Source: Thermoplasmata archaeon
GTDB taxonomy: Archaea; Thermoplasmatota; Thermoplasmata; Methanomassiliicoccales; Methanomethylophilaceae
DNA length: 64,000 nt
Reading direction: 5' to 3'
NCBI GenBank assembly: GCA_015063125.1
Contig: SUTB01000001.1
Location: forward strand, 434,001-498,000
In this document: piece after piece, positions 30,829 to 40,172 of the stretch
Layout of the letters: each line of letters opens with the position of its first letter
Numbering within the stretch: position 1 is the first letter of the stretch
Made by a program: the position numbers and the translations under genes
Notes under the pieces: generated by a model
Told to the model about the DNA's origin: nothing
What the model saw: only the letters and a program-made list of their open reading frames with translations
Databases searched by the model: none

Positions 30829-31773
30829 ATGATAATCAACACCGGCGGAAGGACTGACATCGTCCAGTACTTCACCCCTTGGCTCCTGAAGAGGTTCGAG
30901 GAAGGATATGTTCTGTCCAGGAACCCAAGGTTCCCGGATACTGTAAACCGTTACGAGCTAACTCCTGAAAAGGTGGACTGCGTGGTGTTCTGCTCCAAGA
31001 ACTATGAGCCCATCCTTGACGATCTCCATAAGATAACCGACCGCTTCAACACCTACTTCTTCTACACCATAACCGCCTACGGCAAGGACGTGGAGCCGGG
31101 AGTACCTTCGATAGAGGACAGCATCCGTACGCTGAAGCGTCTATCGGAACAGGTAGGGAGGAAGAGGGTGGTGTGGAGATACGATCCCGTTCTGCTCACA
31201 GAGAAGTACACCATCGAGAGGCATCTGGAGACATTCGGACAGTTGGCAAAGGAATTGTCCCCATACGTCAGCAAATGCATCTTCAGCTTCGTACAGTATT
31301 ACGACAAGGTCCCGTTCAACATGCCCGAGCTAATCCCATTCAGAGGGGATGACAGAGAGCGTATAGCAGAGGGCCTGGGCCGGATAGCTGAGCAGAACGA
31401 TCTCCCGATACAGGCATGCCTGTGCGAACTCGATCTTAGCCGCTTCGGAGTAAGTCAGAAGGCCTGCATGACCTTGGACGAGATGGGAGAGGCCAATGGA
31501 GTGGAGTTCCGTAACATCCCTCATAAGGGCATGAGGAAGGGATGCCATTGCATCGAGAGCAGGGACATAGGCTGGTACGACACCTGTCTGAACGGATGCA
31601 AGTATTGCTATGCCAACAAGGATCCCAAGAGAGCATCAGACAATTACAAGGATCATGACGTGGATTCGCCGTTGCTCTTAGGGCATCTGAAGGAGAGCGA
31701 CAAGGTGCAGGACGGGAATCAGGATTCCTTCTTGAAGAAGAGGCCGAATCTCATAAGCTTGGACGATTTCTGA
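30829..31773 (+). CDS. DUF1848 family protein with Cys cluster
   Basis: This 314-aa protein starts MIINTGGRTDIVQYF. The pattern VVFCSKNYEPIL, YFFYTITAYG then FSFVQYY matches DUF1848. Near the C-terminus CHCIESRDIGWYDTCLNGCKYCYAN contains a CxxxCxxC-like set reminiscent of radical-SAM iron-sulfur binding, though at the wrong end for a classic radical SAM enzyme. Biochemical role unknown. Confidence 0.8.
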   Translation: MIINTGGRTDIVQYFTPWLLKRFEEGYVLSRNPRFPDTVNRYELTPEKVDCVVFCSKNYEPILDDLHKITDRFNTYFFYTITAYGKDVEPGVPSIEDSIRTLKRLSEQVGRKRVVWRYDPVLLTEKYTIERHLETFGQLAKELSPYVSKCIFSFVQYYDKVPFNMPELIPFRGDDRERIAEGLGRIAEQNDLPIQACLCELDLSRFGVSQKACMTLDEMGEANGVEFRNIPHKGMRKGCHCIESRDIGWYDTCLNGCKYCYANKDPKRASDNYKDHDVDSPLLLGHLKESDKVQDGNQDSFLKKRPNLISLDDF

Positions 31774-31775
31774 GG

Positions 31776-32405
31776 TCAGCAGTTCTCGCACAGGTCAGAT
31801 ACCGGGCAGTTGCCGCAGTCAGGATTCTTCGGACGGCAGCATGTTCTTCCTAACACTATGAATGCGATGTCCAGATCATCCCATCTATCTTGAGGGACGG
31901 TCTCCATGATGGCCTTCTGAGTGTCCTCCGGTTTCTTCGAATCGGAGATCCCCAGCCTTTGGGAGACACGGTTGATATGGGTGTCGACGATTACGGAAGG
32001 CTTGTTGTAAGCATATCTCATGACGCATGCAGCGGTCTTCTTGCCGACACCGGGAAGGCTCATCAAATCCTCAGCGTTGTCGGGAACATCGCCATCGAAT
32101 TCCTCGACGATGGCTTTAGTGACAGCCTTTATGCATCTGGTCTTCTGCCTGTAGTATCCGGAGCTGAACACCAGCTCTTCGATCCTCTCGGGAGATGCGT
32201 CATTGACCTCCTGAGGGCCGGGACATACAGCGAACAGCTTCTGTGAAGCCAGCCTGCTGTTGCGCTCGGCAGTCTGCTGCGACAATATGGTCGATATGAG
32301 GATCTGGTAAGGGGTGGATCCCTCATAGCCGATTCCCTCGAAATCCTTCAGTTCGAAATGGTCGAGGATGGTATCGATGGCCTTCACGGCTTCTTCAGAA
32401 TTCAT
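31776..32405 (-). CDS. nth: Endonuclease III (HhH-GPD DNA glycosylase)
   Basis: This 209-aa protein has the helix-hairpin-helix LPGVGKKTAACVMRYAY with catalytic Lys (about 120), the catalytic Asp in VDTHINRVSQRLG (about 139) and a C-terminal 4Fe-4S ligand set CRPKNPDCGNCPVSDLC. It removes oxidised pyrimidines and cleaves at AP sites. It converges with the DUF1848 gene at 2-nt distance. Confidence 0.95.
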   Translation of the reverse strand: MNSEEAVKAIDTILDHFELKDFEGIGYEGSTPYQILISTILSQQTAERNSRLASQKLFAVCPGPQEVNDASPERIEELVFSSGYYRQKTRCIKAVTKAIVEEFDGDVPDNAEDLMSLPGVGKKTAACVMRYAYNKPSVIVDTHINRVSQRLGISDSKKPEDTQKAIMETVPQDRWDDLDIAFIVLGRTCCRPKNPDCGNCPVSDLCENC

Positions 32406-32440
32406 GGAAAATCCGGTGCCGGAGCACCGGTAAATGATAT

Positions 32441-33853
32441 TCAGTCCTGGATGACGCGGACGGTGATCTTCTTGGACTTGTACTTGGCCTTTGTAAGGTC
32501 CATAGTCATCCTGTTACCGAAATCCTTGTGGACCTCGACGACGGACGACTCGTCACCGAGCTCGATCTTTCCGATGGAGACGTCTCTGATCCTGGCGTTG
32601 CGGATGATGAAGTCTGCAAGGCTGACCTTCTTGAAACCGTCCTTCTTTCCGAGGTTTATTTCGAACTTGCACATTCCGAACACATCGGAGATCTGGTCGT
32701 AATCCACGACCTTCCTGATGGTGTCCTTGATGCCTTCCTCGGCCTCGGGAACATCCCTCTTCTGGATGTCCATTCCGGTACGCATCTCGAACTCCTTTAC
32801 CAGGTGCTGCTCCTCGGATGTGACGAAGGATACCGCTGTACCCTCCTTTCCAGCCCTTCCAGTCCTTCCGATGCGGTGGATGTAGGTGTCGATGTCATCG
32901 GGCATGTCGTAGTTTATCACGTATGTGATGTCATCGATGTCCAGTCCCCTTGCCGCAACATCAGTTGCGATGAGGACGTCCACTCCGTCTCCCTTGAAGT
33001 CCTTCAGGACCCTCTCCCTCTTGAACTGGGGCATGTCTCCGTGGATCGCCTCGATCTTGTAGTCGAGTTCCTTGAGCCTCTCCTCCAGCACGTCGACCAT
33101 CTTCTTGGTCTGACAGAAGATGAGAGCCTTGGGATGGTCGATATCCAGGATCCTGCAGAGTGCCCAGGACTTGTTCCTCCTTCCTACGGAGATGTAATAC
33201 TGCTTGATGTTGTCGAGAACGACCTCGTCCTGAGAGACGGAGATCTCCTTGGGCATGTTCATGTAGTCGTAGGCGAGCTGCTTGACATTCTCCTGCATAG
33301 TAGCGGAGAAGAGCAGTGTGTGCCTCTTGGATGGCATGGCCTTGAGGATGTACTCGATGTCATCGATGAATCCCATGTCCAGCATCCTGTCTGCCTCGTC
33401 GAGGACCATTGTGGTGATCTCGGTGAGGTTGAGGACTCCCCTGTTGACCATGTCCCTTACACGTCCGGGGGTTCCGGCGACGATGTCGCAGCCCTGTTGG
33501 AGTTTCTTGATCTGTCCCTCGATGCTTGCTCCACCGTAGATGGGGAGTGTCACATGGTTCGTGAATTTGGACAGCTTGGTCAGTTCCTCAGCGACCTGGT
33601 TGGCCAGTTCCCTGGTGGGGACGAGGATGATAGCTGAGGGCACCTGCTTCTGCGCAGGTATTGTACCTAATACGATTGAACCGTAGGCACCGGTCTTTCC
33701 GGTTCCGGTCTGGGCCTGGGCGAACATGTCGAATCCTTCGAGACCCATCGGCACCGCGCTCACCTGGATAGGTGTGGGTTCGGACCATCCCATTGCGTCC
33801 ATTGCCTTCGCGATATCTTCCGGTATGCCTATTTCTGTGAAATTTGAGATCAT
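32441..33853 (-). CDS. DEAD-box RNA helicase with DbpA-like C-terminus
   Basis: This 470-aa protein has a Q motif (GWSEPTPIQ), AQTGTGKTG, PTRELA, TPGR, DEAD, SAT, ARGLDIDD and HRIGRTGRAG in order, then a C-terminal domain (about 395-470) resembling the DbpA RNA-binding fold. It is probably involved in ribosome assembly or cold adaptation. It lies next to a paralogue with the same architecture. I chose ATG 33853 because the Q motif then sits at the usual distance. Confidence 0.92.
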   Translation of the reverse strand: MISNFTEIGIPEDIAKAMDAMGWSEPTPIQVSAVPMGLEGFDMFAQAQTGTGKTGAYGSIVLGTIPAQKQVPSAIILVPTRELANQVAEELTKLSKFTNHVTLPIYGGASIEGQIKKLQQGCDIVAGTPGRVRDMVNRGVLNLTEITTMVLDEADRMLDMGFIDDIEYILKAMPSKRHTLLFSATMQENVKQLAYDYMNMPKEISVSQDEVVLDNIKQYYISVGRRNKSWALCRILDIDHPKALIFCQTKKMVDVLEERLKELDYKIEAIHGDMPQFKRERVLKDFKGDGVDVLIATDVAARGLDIDDITYVINYDMPDDIDTYIHRIGRTGRAGKEGTAVSFVTSEEQHLVKEFEMRTGMDIQKRDVPEAEEGIKDTIRKVVDYDQISDVFGMCKFEINLGKKDGFKKVSLADFIIRNARIRDVSIGKIELGDESSVVEVHKDFGNRMTMDLTKAKYKSKKITVRVIQD

Positions 33854-33971
33854 TTGAATCACTGATCTGAAACAACTGCCTGTGACTGACACAGACAACC
33901 TTTCTTTTCTGATTGGCGCATCTATTTATAATATTTAAATAAAAGGAGGAATCGGAGCTGAAATGCCCCAT

Positions 33972-35483
33972 TCACTTCTTCTTGGCGAGCTTGTCCTTGC
34001 ATCTCTCCTTCTGGGGAGCGTAGCCCGCCTTGACCTTCTTTCCGTCCAGCCTCGAGGAGTTGACAGCTCTGATGACATCATCGGCACGGGATGCGTCGAC
34101 TTCGACGAAGGAGGCCTTGGTGGAGATGCCGATACGGCCTACCATATCCTCAGGGATGCCCGCCACACCGGTTATGAACGATACCAGTTCCGTACGGTTG
34201 ATATCGGCGCTCTTACCGACATTCAGGGAGAGGACTACCATATCGGCTTTGATGGTGACATCCTTCTTGATGGTGGCATCGATCTTCTTCTTGTGGGAGA
34301 TTGCAGGCTGTTCCCTGATGACCTCGTCGGCATGGAGGGCCTTGAGCTCAGGGTTGTCTATCCTCAGGTGCGGGATCTGCTTTCTGGTGACCCTCTCCAC
34401 CTTCTTGCCCATGAATTCCTCGTATGCGGGGATCCTGCGGTCCTCCTTGTTAGAGATGAACGTTATCGACACTCCGGTCCTGCCTGCGCGTCCGGCACGT
34501 CCGATGCGATGGGTGTATGTCTCCGGATCTATTGGCGCGTCGTAGTTGACGACGCATTCGATATCATCGATGTCCAATCCTCTGGCTGCGACATCCGTGG
34601 CCACCAGTACCTTCATCCTGTTGTTCTTGAAGCCCTTGATGGTCTTCTCCCTTCTGAGCTGAGGCATGTCGCCGTGGATGGCTCCGATCTTCATCCCTTC
34701 CTTGCTGAATCCTTCGTAGAGGTCATCGACCATGATCTTGGTGGAGCAGAACACGAGGATCTTGGGATCGCCGTTGGCCATTATGTCCCTGAGGATGTCG
34801 ATCTTCTTGTTGCGGGGCGTCTCGATGTAGTACTGCTTCACCAGGTCTGTGACGATCGCATCGCGGGATACCGATATCTCCAGTGGTTCTCTCATGGAGT
34901 TGCTGGCGATCTCACGGATCTCGTCATCCAAAGTGGCTGAGAACATGAGCGTCTGTCTGGAGGATGGGGTGAGTGAGATGATGTTCTCGATATCCTCCCT
35001 GAATCCCATGTCCAGCATCCTGTCCGCCTCATCAAGGACGAGCTCCTTGATGCTGGTGAGGTCCAGTATCTCTTTTCCGTGAAGATCGAGTATCCTTCCG
35101 GGAGTGCCGACGACAACGTCGCATCCGTTCTCGAGGACATCTATCTGCTTTCCGTAGGATGCCCCTCCGTAGATCGCAGTGACGACATGTCCGGTGTAGC
35201 GTGAGATGTTCTTCATCTCCTTGGATACCTGGTCTGCCAGCTCCCTTGTGGGTGCCAATACGATCGTGGAGGGCTTCTCGCATTTGGCCTTGGTACGGCC
35301 GAGCGTGATGAGTGCATAAGCACCGGTCTTCCCGGTTCCCGTCTGGGCCTCACCGAAGAGATCCCTGCCCATGAGGCCTTCAGGGACCGAACTGCTTTGT
35401 ATCGGAGTAGGGGTCGTCCAACCCATCTCCGCAACAGCCTTGCATAGCTTCTTGTTCAGTCCAAGATCCTCGAAACCGGTCAT
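33972..35483 (-). CDS. DEAD-box RNA helicase, paralogue of the neighbouring gene
   Basis: This 503-aa protein carries all helicase motifs (PTPIQ, AQTGTGKTG, PTRELA, TPGR, DEAD, SAT, HRIGRAGRAG) and a longer basic C-terminus with a DbpA-like RNA-binding domain (about 405-475) and a KDKLAKKK tail. The tandem arrangement suggests duplication and division of labour on different RNAs. Confidence 0.92.
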   Translation of the reverse strand: MTGFEDLGLNKKLCKAVAEMGWTTPTPIQSSSVPEGLMGRDLFGEAQTGTGKTGAYALITLGRTKAKCEKPSTIVLAPTRELADQVSKEMKNISRYTGHVVTAIYGGASYGKQIDVLENGCDVVVGTPGRILDLHGKEILDLTSIKELVLDEADRMLDMGFREDIENIISLTPSSRQTLMFSATLDDEIREIASNSMREPLEISVSRDAIVTDLVKQYYIETPRNKKIDILRDIMANGDPKILVFCSTKIMVDDLYEGFSKEGMKIGAIHGDMPQLRREKTIKGFKNNRMKVLVATDVAARGLDIDDIECVVNYDAPIDPETYTHRIGRAGRAGRTGVSITFISNKEDRRIPAYEEFMGKKVERVTRKQIPHLRIDNPELKALHADEVIREQPAISHKKKIDATIKKDVTIKADMVVLSLNVGKSADINRTELVSFITGVAGIPEDMVGRIGISTKASFVEVDASRADDVIRAVNSSRLDGKKVKAGYAPQKERCKDKLAKKK

Positions 35484-35590
35484 GATAGAACATTCTCCAC
35501 GTTATCTTGGCCTATGCAACGGGCTTTATAAACATGTGGATTAGGCATACCAATAAGGTTTAAATGGAATCATACAATCAGTGGCTTGCT

Positions 35591-35662
35591 GCGATGGTGA
35601 GCTAGCGGTTAGACTCCTACCTTGCCAAGGTAGGTACTCGGGTTCGATTCCCGGCCATCGCA
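35591..35662 (+). tRNA. tRNA-Gly (anticodon GCC)
   Basis: Acceptor GCGATGG/CCATCGC, anticodon stem CTACC/GGTAG with loop TTGCCAA, T arm CGGG-TTCGATT-CCCG. CCA follows in the genome (35663-35665). A TATA-like TTTAAATGG lies about 30 nt upstream. Confidence 0.96.
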
Positions 35663-35681
35663 CCACTTTTCCATTCTTCAC

Positions 35682-36047
35682 TCAGAGAACCTGATATCCA
35701 TTGTCCCTCAATGCGGTCAGCGCGCTCTCCAGGTCCTTTTCCTTGACCAGTATGTAATCCGTGTCAAAGGTAGAGATAGCGAAGATACCGATGTTCTCGC
35801 CAGCAAGAATCCCGGTAATCTTGGAGAGTACCCCGACCATGGAGAAATCCAATGTCCCCTCGATCCTGAACGCTCTCCAGCCTTTCTCTTCGTTGAGGAC
35901 ATCGGCAGGCACGTTCTCGGTCAGACAGACCAAGGACAGTTCGTTGTCGGTCCTGCTTAGGAAGAACGGTTTGCTGCAAAGCTCTGTCCACTTCAGAGAA
36001 TCGATCTTGCAGACGGACAGATGCCACGGGAGCACTTCCAGTTTCAT
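35682..36047 (-). CDS. ACT-domain protein
   Basis: This 121-aa protein has a C-terminal ACT fold (about 60-121; FSMVGVLSKITGILAGENIGIFAISTFDTDYILV), typical of small stand-alone ACT_7 proteins that bind amino acids. The N-terminal half is less conserved. It may sense amino-acid levels; its ligand is unknown. An ABC amino-acid transporter lies just upstream. Confidence 0.85.
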   Translation of the reverse strand: MKLEVLPWHLSVCKIDSLKWTELCSKPFFLSRTDNELSLVCLTENVPADVLNEEKGWRAFRIEGTLDFSMVGVLSKITGILAGENIGIFAISTFDTDYILVKEKDLESALTALRDNGYQVL

Positions 36048-36080
36048 GATGTGAGAATCTGCGAGATAGAGAAAAAAGGT

Positions 36081-36106
36081 ATGGTCCAGCCCGGAGGCCG
36101 GACCAT
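36081..36106 (-). terminator. Terminator of the ABC transporter operon
   Basis: ATGGTCC (36081-36087) pairs with GGACCAT (36100-36106). On the minus strand the stem is followed by ACCTTTTTTCTC. Confidence 0.65.
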
Positions 36107-36113
36107 TTGTGTT

Positions 36114-36854
36114 TCAGAGCAGGTGCGCGAGGAATTCCTTGACCTGCGGGTTCTCGTGTCCACCGAAGAACTTCTGGGGTGAGCAGTCCGCCTCAACGAC
36201 ACCGTTGTGGAAGAGCATCACACGGTTGGCGACCTCTTTGGCGAAACCCATCTCGTGGGTGACGACAATCATCGTCATACCGCTCTCTGCAAGCTCTCTG
36301 ATGATCTTCATGACCTCTCCGACCATCATAGGGTCCAGAGCAGAGGTGGGCTCATCGAACAGCATGATGTCGGGGTTCATGGCGAGCGCGCGAGCTATAG
36401 CGACACGCTGCTGCTGTCCTCCGGACAGTTTCAGGGGATACTCGTTGGCCTTGTCTGCCAATCCGACCCTGGCTAGCAGTTCGTCAGCCCTGGCAGACGC
36501 CTCGGCTTGGGACATTACCTTAAGCTTGACGGGCGCCAGCATGATATTCTCCTTCACTGTCTTGTTCGGGAACAGATTGAACGATTGGAACACCATTCCG
36601 ATCTTCTCTCTGAGCTTGTTCACATCCGTGGATTTGTCAAGGGTGCTCTTCCCCTCGAACAGGATCTCTCCGGATGTGGGTGTCTCCAGGCGGTTGAGGC
36701 ATCTGAGGAATGTGGATTTACCGCATCCAGACAGACCGACGACCGCAACCACCTCACCCTTCCTGATTTCGGTGGTAATTCCCTTCAGCACTTCGAGGTC
36801 CCCGAAGTACTTGTGCAGGTCCTTGACTTCCAACAACACTTCATCTGTAGGCAT
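36114..36854 (-). CDS. glnQ: Polar amino-acid ABC transporter ATP-binding protein
   Basis: This 246-aa ATPase has Walker A GLSGCGKST, signature LSGGQQQRVAIARAL, Walker B DIMLFDEPTSALDP and the H-loop VTHEMGFA. It is closest to GlnQ/HisP-type importers. Its start overlaps the permease gene by 14 nt, and a terminator follows. Confidence 0.93.
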   Translation of the reverse strand: MPTDEVLLEVKDLHKYFGDLEVLKGITTEIRKGEVVAVVGLSGCGKSTFLRCLNRLETPTSGEILFEGKSTLDKSTDVNKLREKIGMVFQSFNLFPNKTVKENIMLAPVKLKVMSQAEASARADELLARVGLADKANEYPLKLSGGQQQRVAIARALAMNPDIMLFDEPTSALDPMMVGEVMKIIRELAESGMTMIVVTHEMGFAKEVANRVMLFHNGVVEADCSPQKFFGGHENPQVKEFLAHLL

Positions 36855-39800
36855 CGTTCAACCTCCTTTCCAATATTCCGACAAGGTACTGCAGTATCAG
36901 GACAATCACCAGATAGATCAGCGCGACACCGATGAGCGGTACGAATGCGCTGTAGGTCTGTGACCTGATAAGCATCGCTGCCTTGGTGACATCCACGATT
37001 CCGATGTAACCGGCGATTGAGGTCTCCTTGAGCAGCGAGATTCCCTCGTTACACAGTGCAGGCAGGATGTTCCTGATGGCCTGCGGGAGTATGACCGTGA
37101 ACATGGCCATGTTGAAGTTCATTCCGAGACTCTCAGCGGCTTCAAGCTGTCCCTTGGGAACTGCATTGATTCCGGCACGGACGATCTCGGCCACGTACGC
37201 TCCTGAGTTGATACCGAATGCTATACCTGCGATTATGATCGAATTCAGTCCGGATGAGGCGAATACGATGAAGTAGATGATCAGCAGCTGCACAAGCAGA
37301 GGAGTACCGCGTATGATTGTGATGTACACCTTAACAATGGCATTCAGGATCTTGAAGTTGCCACGCAGATCATGGAACGACCTCACGATGGCGCTCAAGA
37401 TACCGATCAGCAGACCGAGGGCCAATCCGATGATGGTGATGTACACCGTGTTCTGGAGACCCATTATGATGAGCTGGTAACGGTCCTTTTCGACGAAGTT
37501 CTTTATGATCTCGTCCCAGAACGACTCCAGCCATCCTTTGCCTTCAGTACCGCTTCCTGGGTCCTCAGCTGTGTAGTGGTCGATGACCTGTATCGCAGCG
37601 AGTGCCTCAGGGTGGGCGGAGAAGTATCCTACGACCTCAGGATCGTAGCTGATGCTTCCGTAGTATGCGAAGATGTCGTCGATGACTCCCGTGTCCTTGA
37701 GGTAGATCATGGCGGTGTTGATGTACTCGAGGAGTCTGGTGTCCGCCTTGTTGAATACGAATGCGTATTCCTCAGCCTCAGCTCCGGGGAGCGCGACCTC
37801 GAGGATGAACAGTTCGTCCGGGTGAGCCTCTACGTACGATACCGCAACGAGGTCGTCCAATATGGCATAAGCATCGTGACCAGACAGGACACTCTGCACG
37901 ACCTCTGTGTACGTGTTGTAGGGGTGGACGTAGGAATCGCCGAAATCATCCGCCGCCAGATAGTAACCGGTGGTACCGGATTCGACGGCTATGGTGACGT
38001 TCTTCAAATCCTCCCACGATGTGGCTGTCGCCAGGGGGCTGTCCTTCAGCATCAGTACCTTCTGGTAAGCGACCGCATAGGTCTCGGAGAAGTTGATCAT
38101 CTCCTTCCTTTCCTCGGTCACGGTGAATCCAGAGGCACCGACGTTGAATTTCTTCGACTCTATCGCATTGATGATGGAGTCGAACTCCATGTAGTTGAAG
38201 TTCACATCGAAGTCCAGGGTTTTTCCAAGGGCCTTCCAGATATCCATGTCGATTCCTTCGAAGCTACTGGATACCATGTAGTCATAGGGAGGGAAATCGG
38301 GATTGGTAGCTACCTGAACGGTCTCCTTCATCTGTCCGGGGACGTAATGGACGAGAACCTCCAGTTTCTTGAGAGCCTCAGGGTGGGCGGAGAAGTATCC
38401 CTCTACCTCAGGATCGTAACTGATGCTCGCGTAGTAAGCATAAATGTCGTCGATGATGCCCTTCTCTTCAAGGTACGTCATCGCCTTGTTCGTGTAACCA
38501 AGGAGTTCGGTGTTCGACTTGTTGAATACGAAGGCGTACTGTTCCTCTTCGGCTCCGGGGAGCTCAACATCGAGGATCATAAGTTCGTCCGGGTGAGCTT
38601 CTACGTATGATATGGCGACGAGGTCATCCAGTACAGCGAATGCCGAGTATTTCGTCAGGACGCTCTCGATGACATCGGTGTATGTGTTGTACGGGTAGAC
38701 ATAGCTGTCTCCGAAAACATCAGCGGCCAGATAGTATCCGGTGGTTCCGGATTCGACCGCAACAAGGACATTCTGGAGCTCCTCCCACGATGTGGCTGTG
38801 GCCAGAGGGCTGTCCTTCAGCATCAGGACGTTCTGGTGGGCTACCGCGTAGGTGTTGGAGAAGTTGATCATCTCCTTTCTCTCGTCGGTCACGGTGAATC
38901 CTGAAGCTCCGACCTCGTACCTTCCAGTCTGGATGGCGTTGATGATGGAATCGAACTCCATGAAGTTGAAGTTGATATTACAGTCAAGCACATATCCGAT
39001 CGCCTTCCAGATATCCATGTCGATCCCCTCGTAGTCACCGGATACGGTGTAGTCGTAGGGAGGGAAATCAGGGTTGGTTGCGACCTGGATTGTGTATTTG
39101 TCGGTCGGTTGGTACTTGACCACGACATCGATCTCTGCCAGTTTCTCAGGGTGTGCAGAGAAGTAACCCACCTGCTCGGGGTCGTAGTTGATGCTCGCGT
39201 AGTATGCGAAGATATCATCGATGACGCCCATTCCCTGAAGGTACTCCATCGCCCTGTTTGTGTATTGGAGCATCTGGACATTCTGCTTGTTGATCGTGAA
39301 CGCATATTCCTCTATCTCATCACCAGGGATCGAGACATCGAGGATCTTCAGTGTTCCGTACTTGTCGGCGAAGGATTCGGCCACAAGGTCATCCAGTACA
39401 GCGAATTGGTCATATCCGGAGACCAGGCCCTGTATGACATCCGTGTATGTGTTGTACGGGGTGACATTCTCTTCTCCGAAAACGTCGGCGGCCAGGTAGT
39501 ATCCGGTGGTTCCGGATTCAACGGCCACAGATTTGTTCATGAGTTCGTCGGCGGTCTTGGCATTGGCGAGTGGACTGTCCTTGAGGACGAGAGCCACCTG
39601 GTGGGCCGTGGAGTATGTCGTGGAGAAGTTAATCTGTTCCTTCCTCTCCTCGGTCACGGTGAATCCAGAAGCGCCAACGTCGAACCTTCCGGCCTCGATC
39701 GCATTGATGATGGAATCGAAGTCCATGACATTGAAGTTGACGTTGCAGTCCAGTGCCTGCGCGATCGCCTTCCAGATATCCATATCGATTCCCTCGTATT

Positions 39801-39963
39801 CTTCCGACACCAGGTATTCATATGGTGCGAAATCGGGGTTCGTGACCACTTCGATGGTGTACCTCTGGTCTGCATCGTCCTCCTGGGCGATAGCTGTCAG
39901 TCCGAACAATACGACCAATGTGAGCAATACAGCCACGAATTTGATCTTTTGATTCGTATTCAA
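36841..39963 (-). CDS. ABC transporter fusion: three tandem binding domains plus permease
   Basis: This 1040-aa protein begins with a signal or anchor helix (about 8-26). Three family-3 solute-binding domains follow (about 33-285, 289-540, 545-800), each starting with VxTNPDFxPYxY and containing GIDMDIWKA. The permease domain (about 811-1035) has several TM helices and the EAA-type loop (GQLEAAESLGMNF). Many polar amino-acid transporters fuse one or two binding domains; three in one chain is unusual. The repeats are clearly homologous and probably arose by duplication. With GlnQ it forms the importer. Confidence 0.9.
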   Translation of the reverse strand: MNTNQKIKFVAVLLTLVVLFGLTAIAQEDDADQRYTIEVVTNPDFAPYEYLVSEEYEGIDMDIWKAIAQALDCNVNFNVMDFDSIINAIEAGRFDVGASGFTVTEERKEQINFSTTYSTAHQVALVLKDSPLANAKTADELMNKSVAVESGTTGYYLAADVFGEENVTPYNTYTDVIQGLVSGYDQFAVLDDLVAESFADKYGTLKILDVSIPGDEIEEYAFTINKQNVQMLQYTNRAMEYLQGMGVIDDIFAYYASINYDPEQVGYFSAHPEKLAEIDVVVKYQPTDKYTIQVATNPDFPPYDYTVSGDYEGIDMDIWKAIGYVLDCNINFNFMEFDSIINAIQTGRYEVGASGFTVTDERKEMINFSNTYAVAHQNVLMLKDSPLATATSWEELQNVLVAVESGTTGYYLAADVFGDSYVYPYNTYTDVIESVLTKYSAFAVLDDLVAISYVEAHPDELMILDVELPGAEEEQYAFVFNKSNTELLGYTNKAMTYLEEKGIIDDIYAYYASISYDPEVEGYFSAHPEALKKLEVLVHYVPGQMKETVQVATNPDFPPYDYMVSSSFEGIDMDIWKALGKTLDFDVNFNYMEFDSIINAIESKKFNVGASGFTVTEERKEMINFSETYAVAYQKVLMLKDSPLATATSWEDLKNVTIAVESGTTGYYLAADDFGDSYVHPYNTYTEVVQSVLSGHDAYAILDDLVAVSYVEAHPDELFILEVALPGAEAEEYAFVFNKADTRLLEYINTAMIYLKDTGVIDDIFAYYGSISYDPEVVGYFSAHPEALAAIQVIDHYTAEDPGSGTEGKGWLESFWDEIIKNFVEKDRYQLIIMGLQNTVYITIIGLALGLLIGILSAIVRSFHDLRGNFKILNAIVKVYITIIRGTPLLVQLLIIYFIVFASSGLNSIIIAGIAFGINSGAYVAEIVRAGINAVPKGQLEAAESLGMNFNMAMFTVILPQAIRNILPALCNEGISLLKETSIAGYIGIVDVTKAAMLIRSQTYSAFVPLIGVALIYLVIVLILQYLVGILERRLNDAYR

Positions 39964-40145
39964 GTTATCTCAACCTAATCCGTTAAGGCGGATTGAATGA
40001 CTGGCAGAAATTTGTTCTAAACTAATAATAGTAGCGGACAGGAACAAGATATATAACTGTCATAAAGGCGAGTATACGCTCGCGAGTAAGGGCCAGCAGA
40101 GCATGACTACAGCGTTTTGATCCCGGAAAGAATGTGAAAAGGATC

Positions 40146-40161
40146 TCCCCCGGAGGGGAGT
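40146..40161 (-). terminator. Terminator after the dehydrogenase gene
   Basis: CTCCCC-CGGA-GGGGAG gives a 6-bp stem; on the minus strand ATCCTTTTC follows. Confidence 0.55.
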
Positions 40162-40172
40162 AAGGATTTTGA

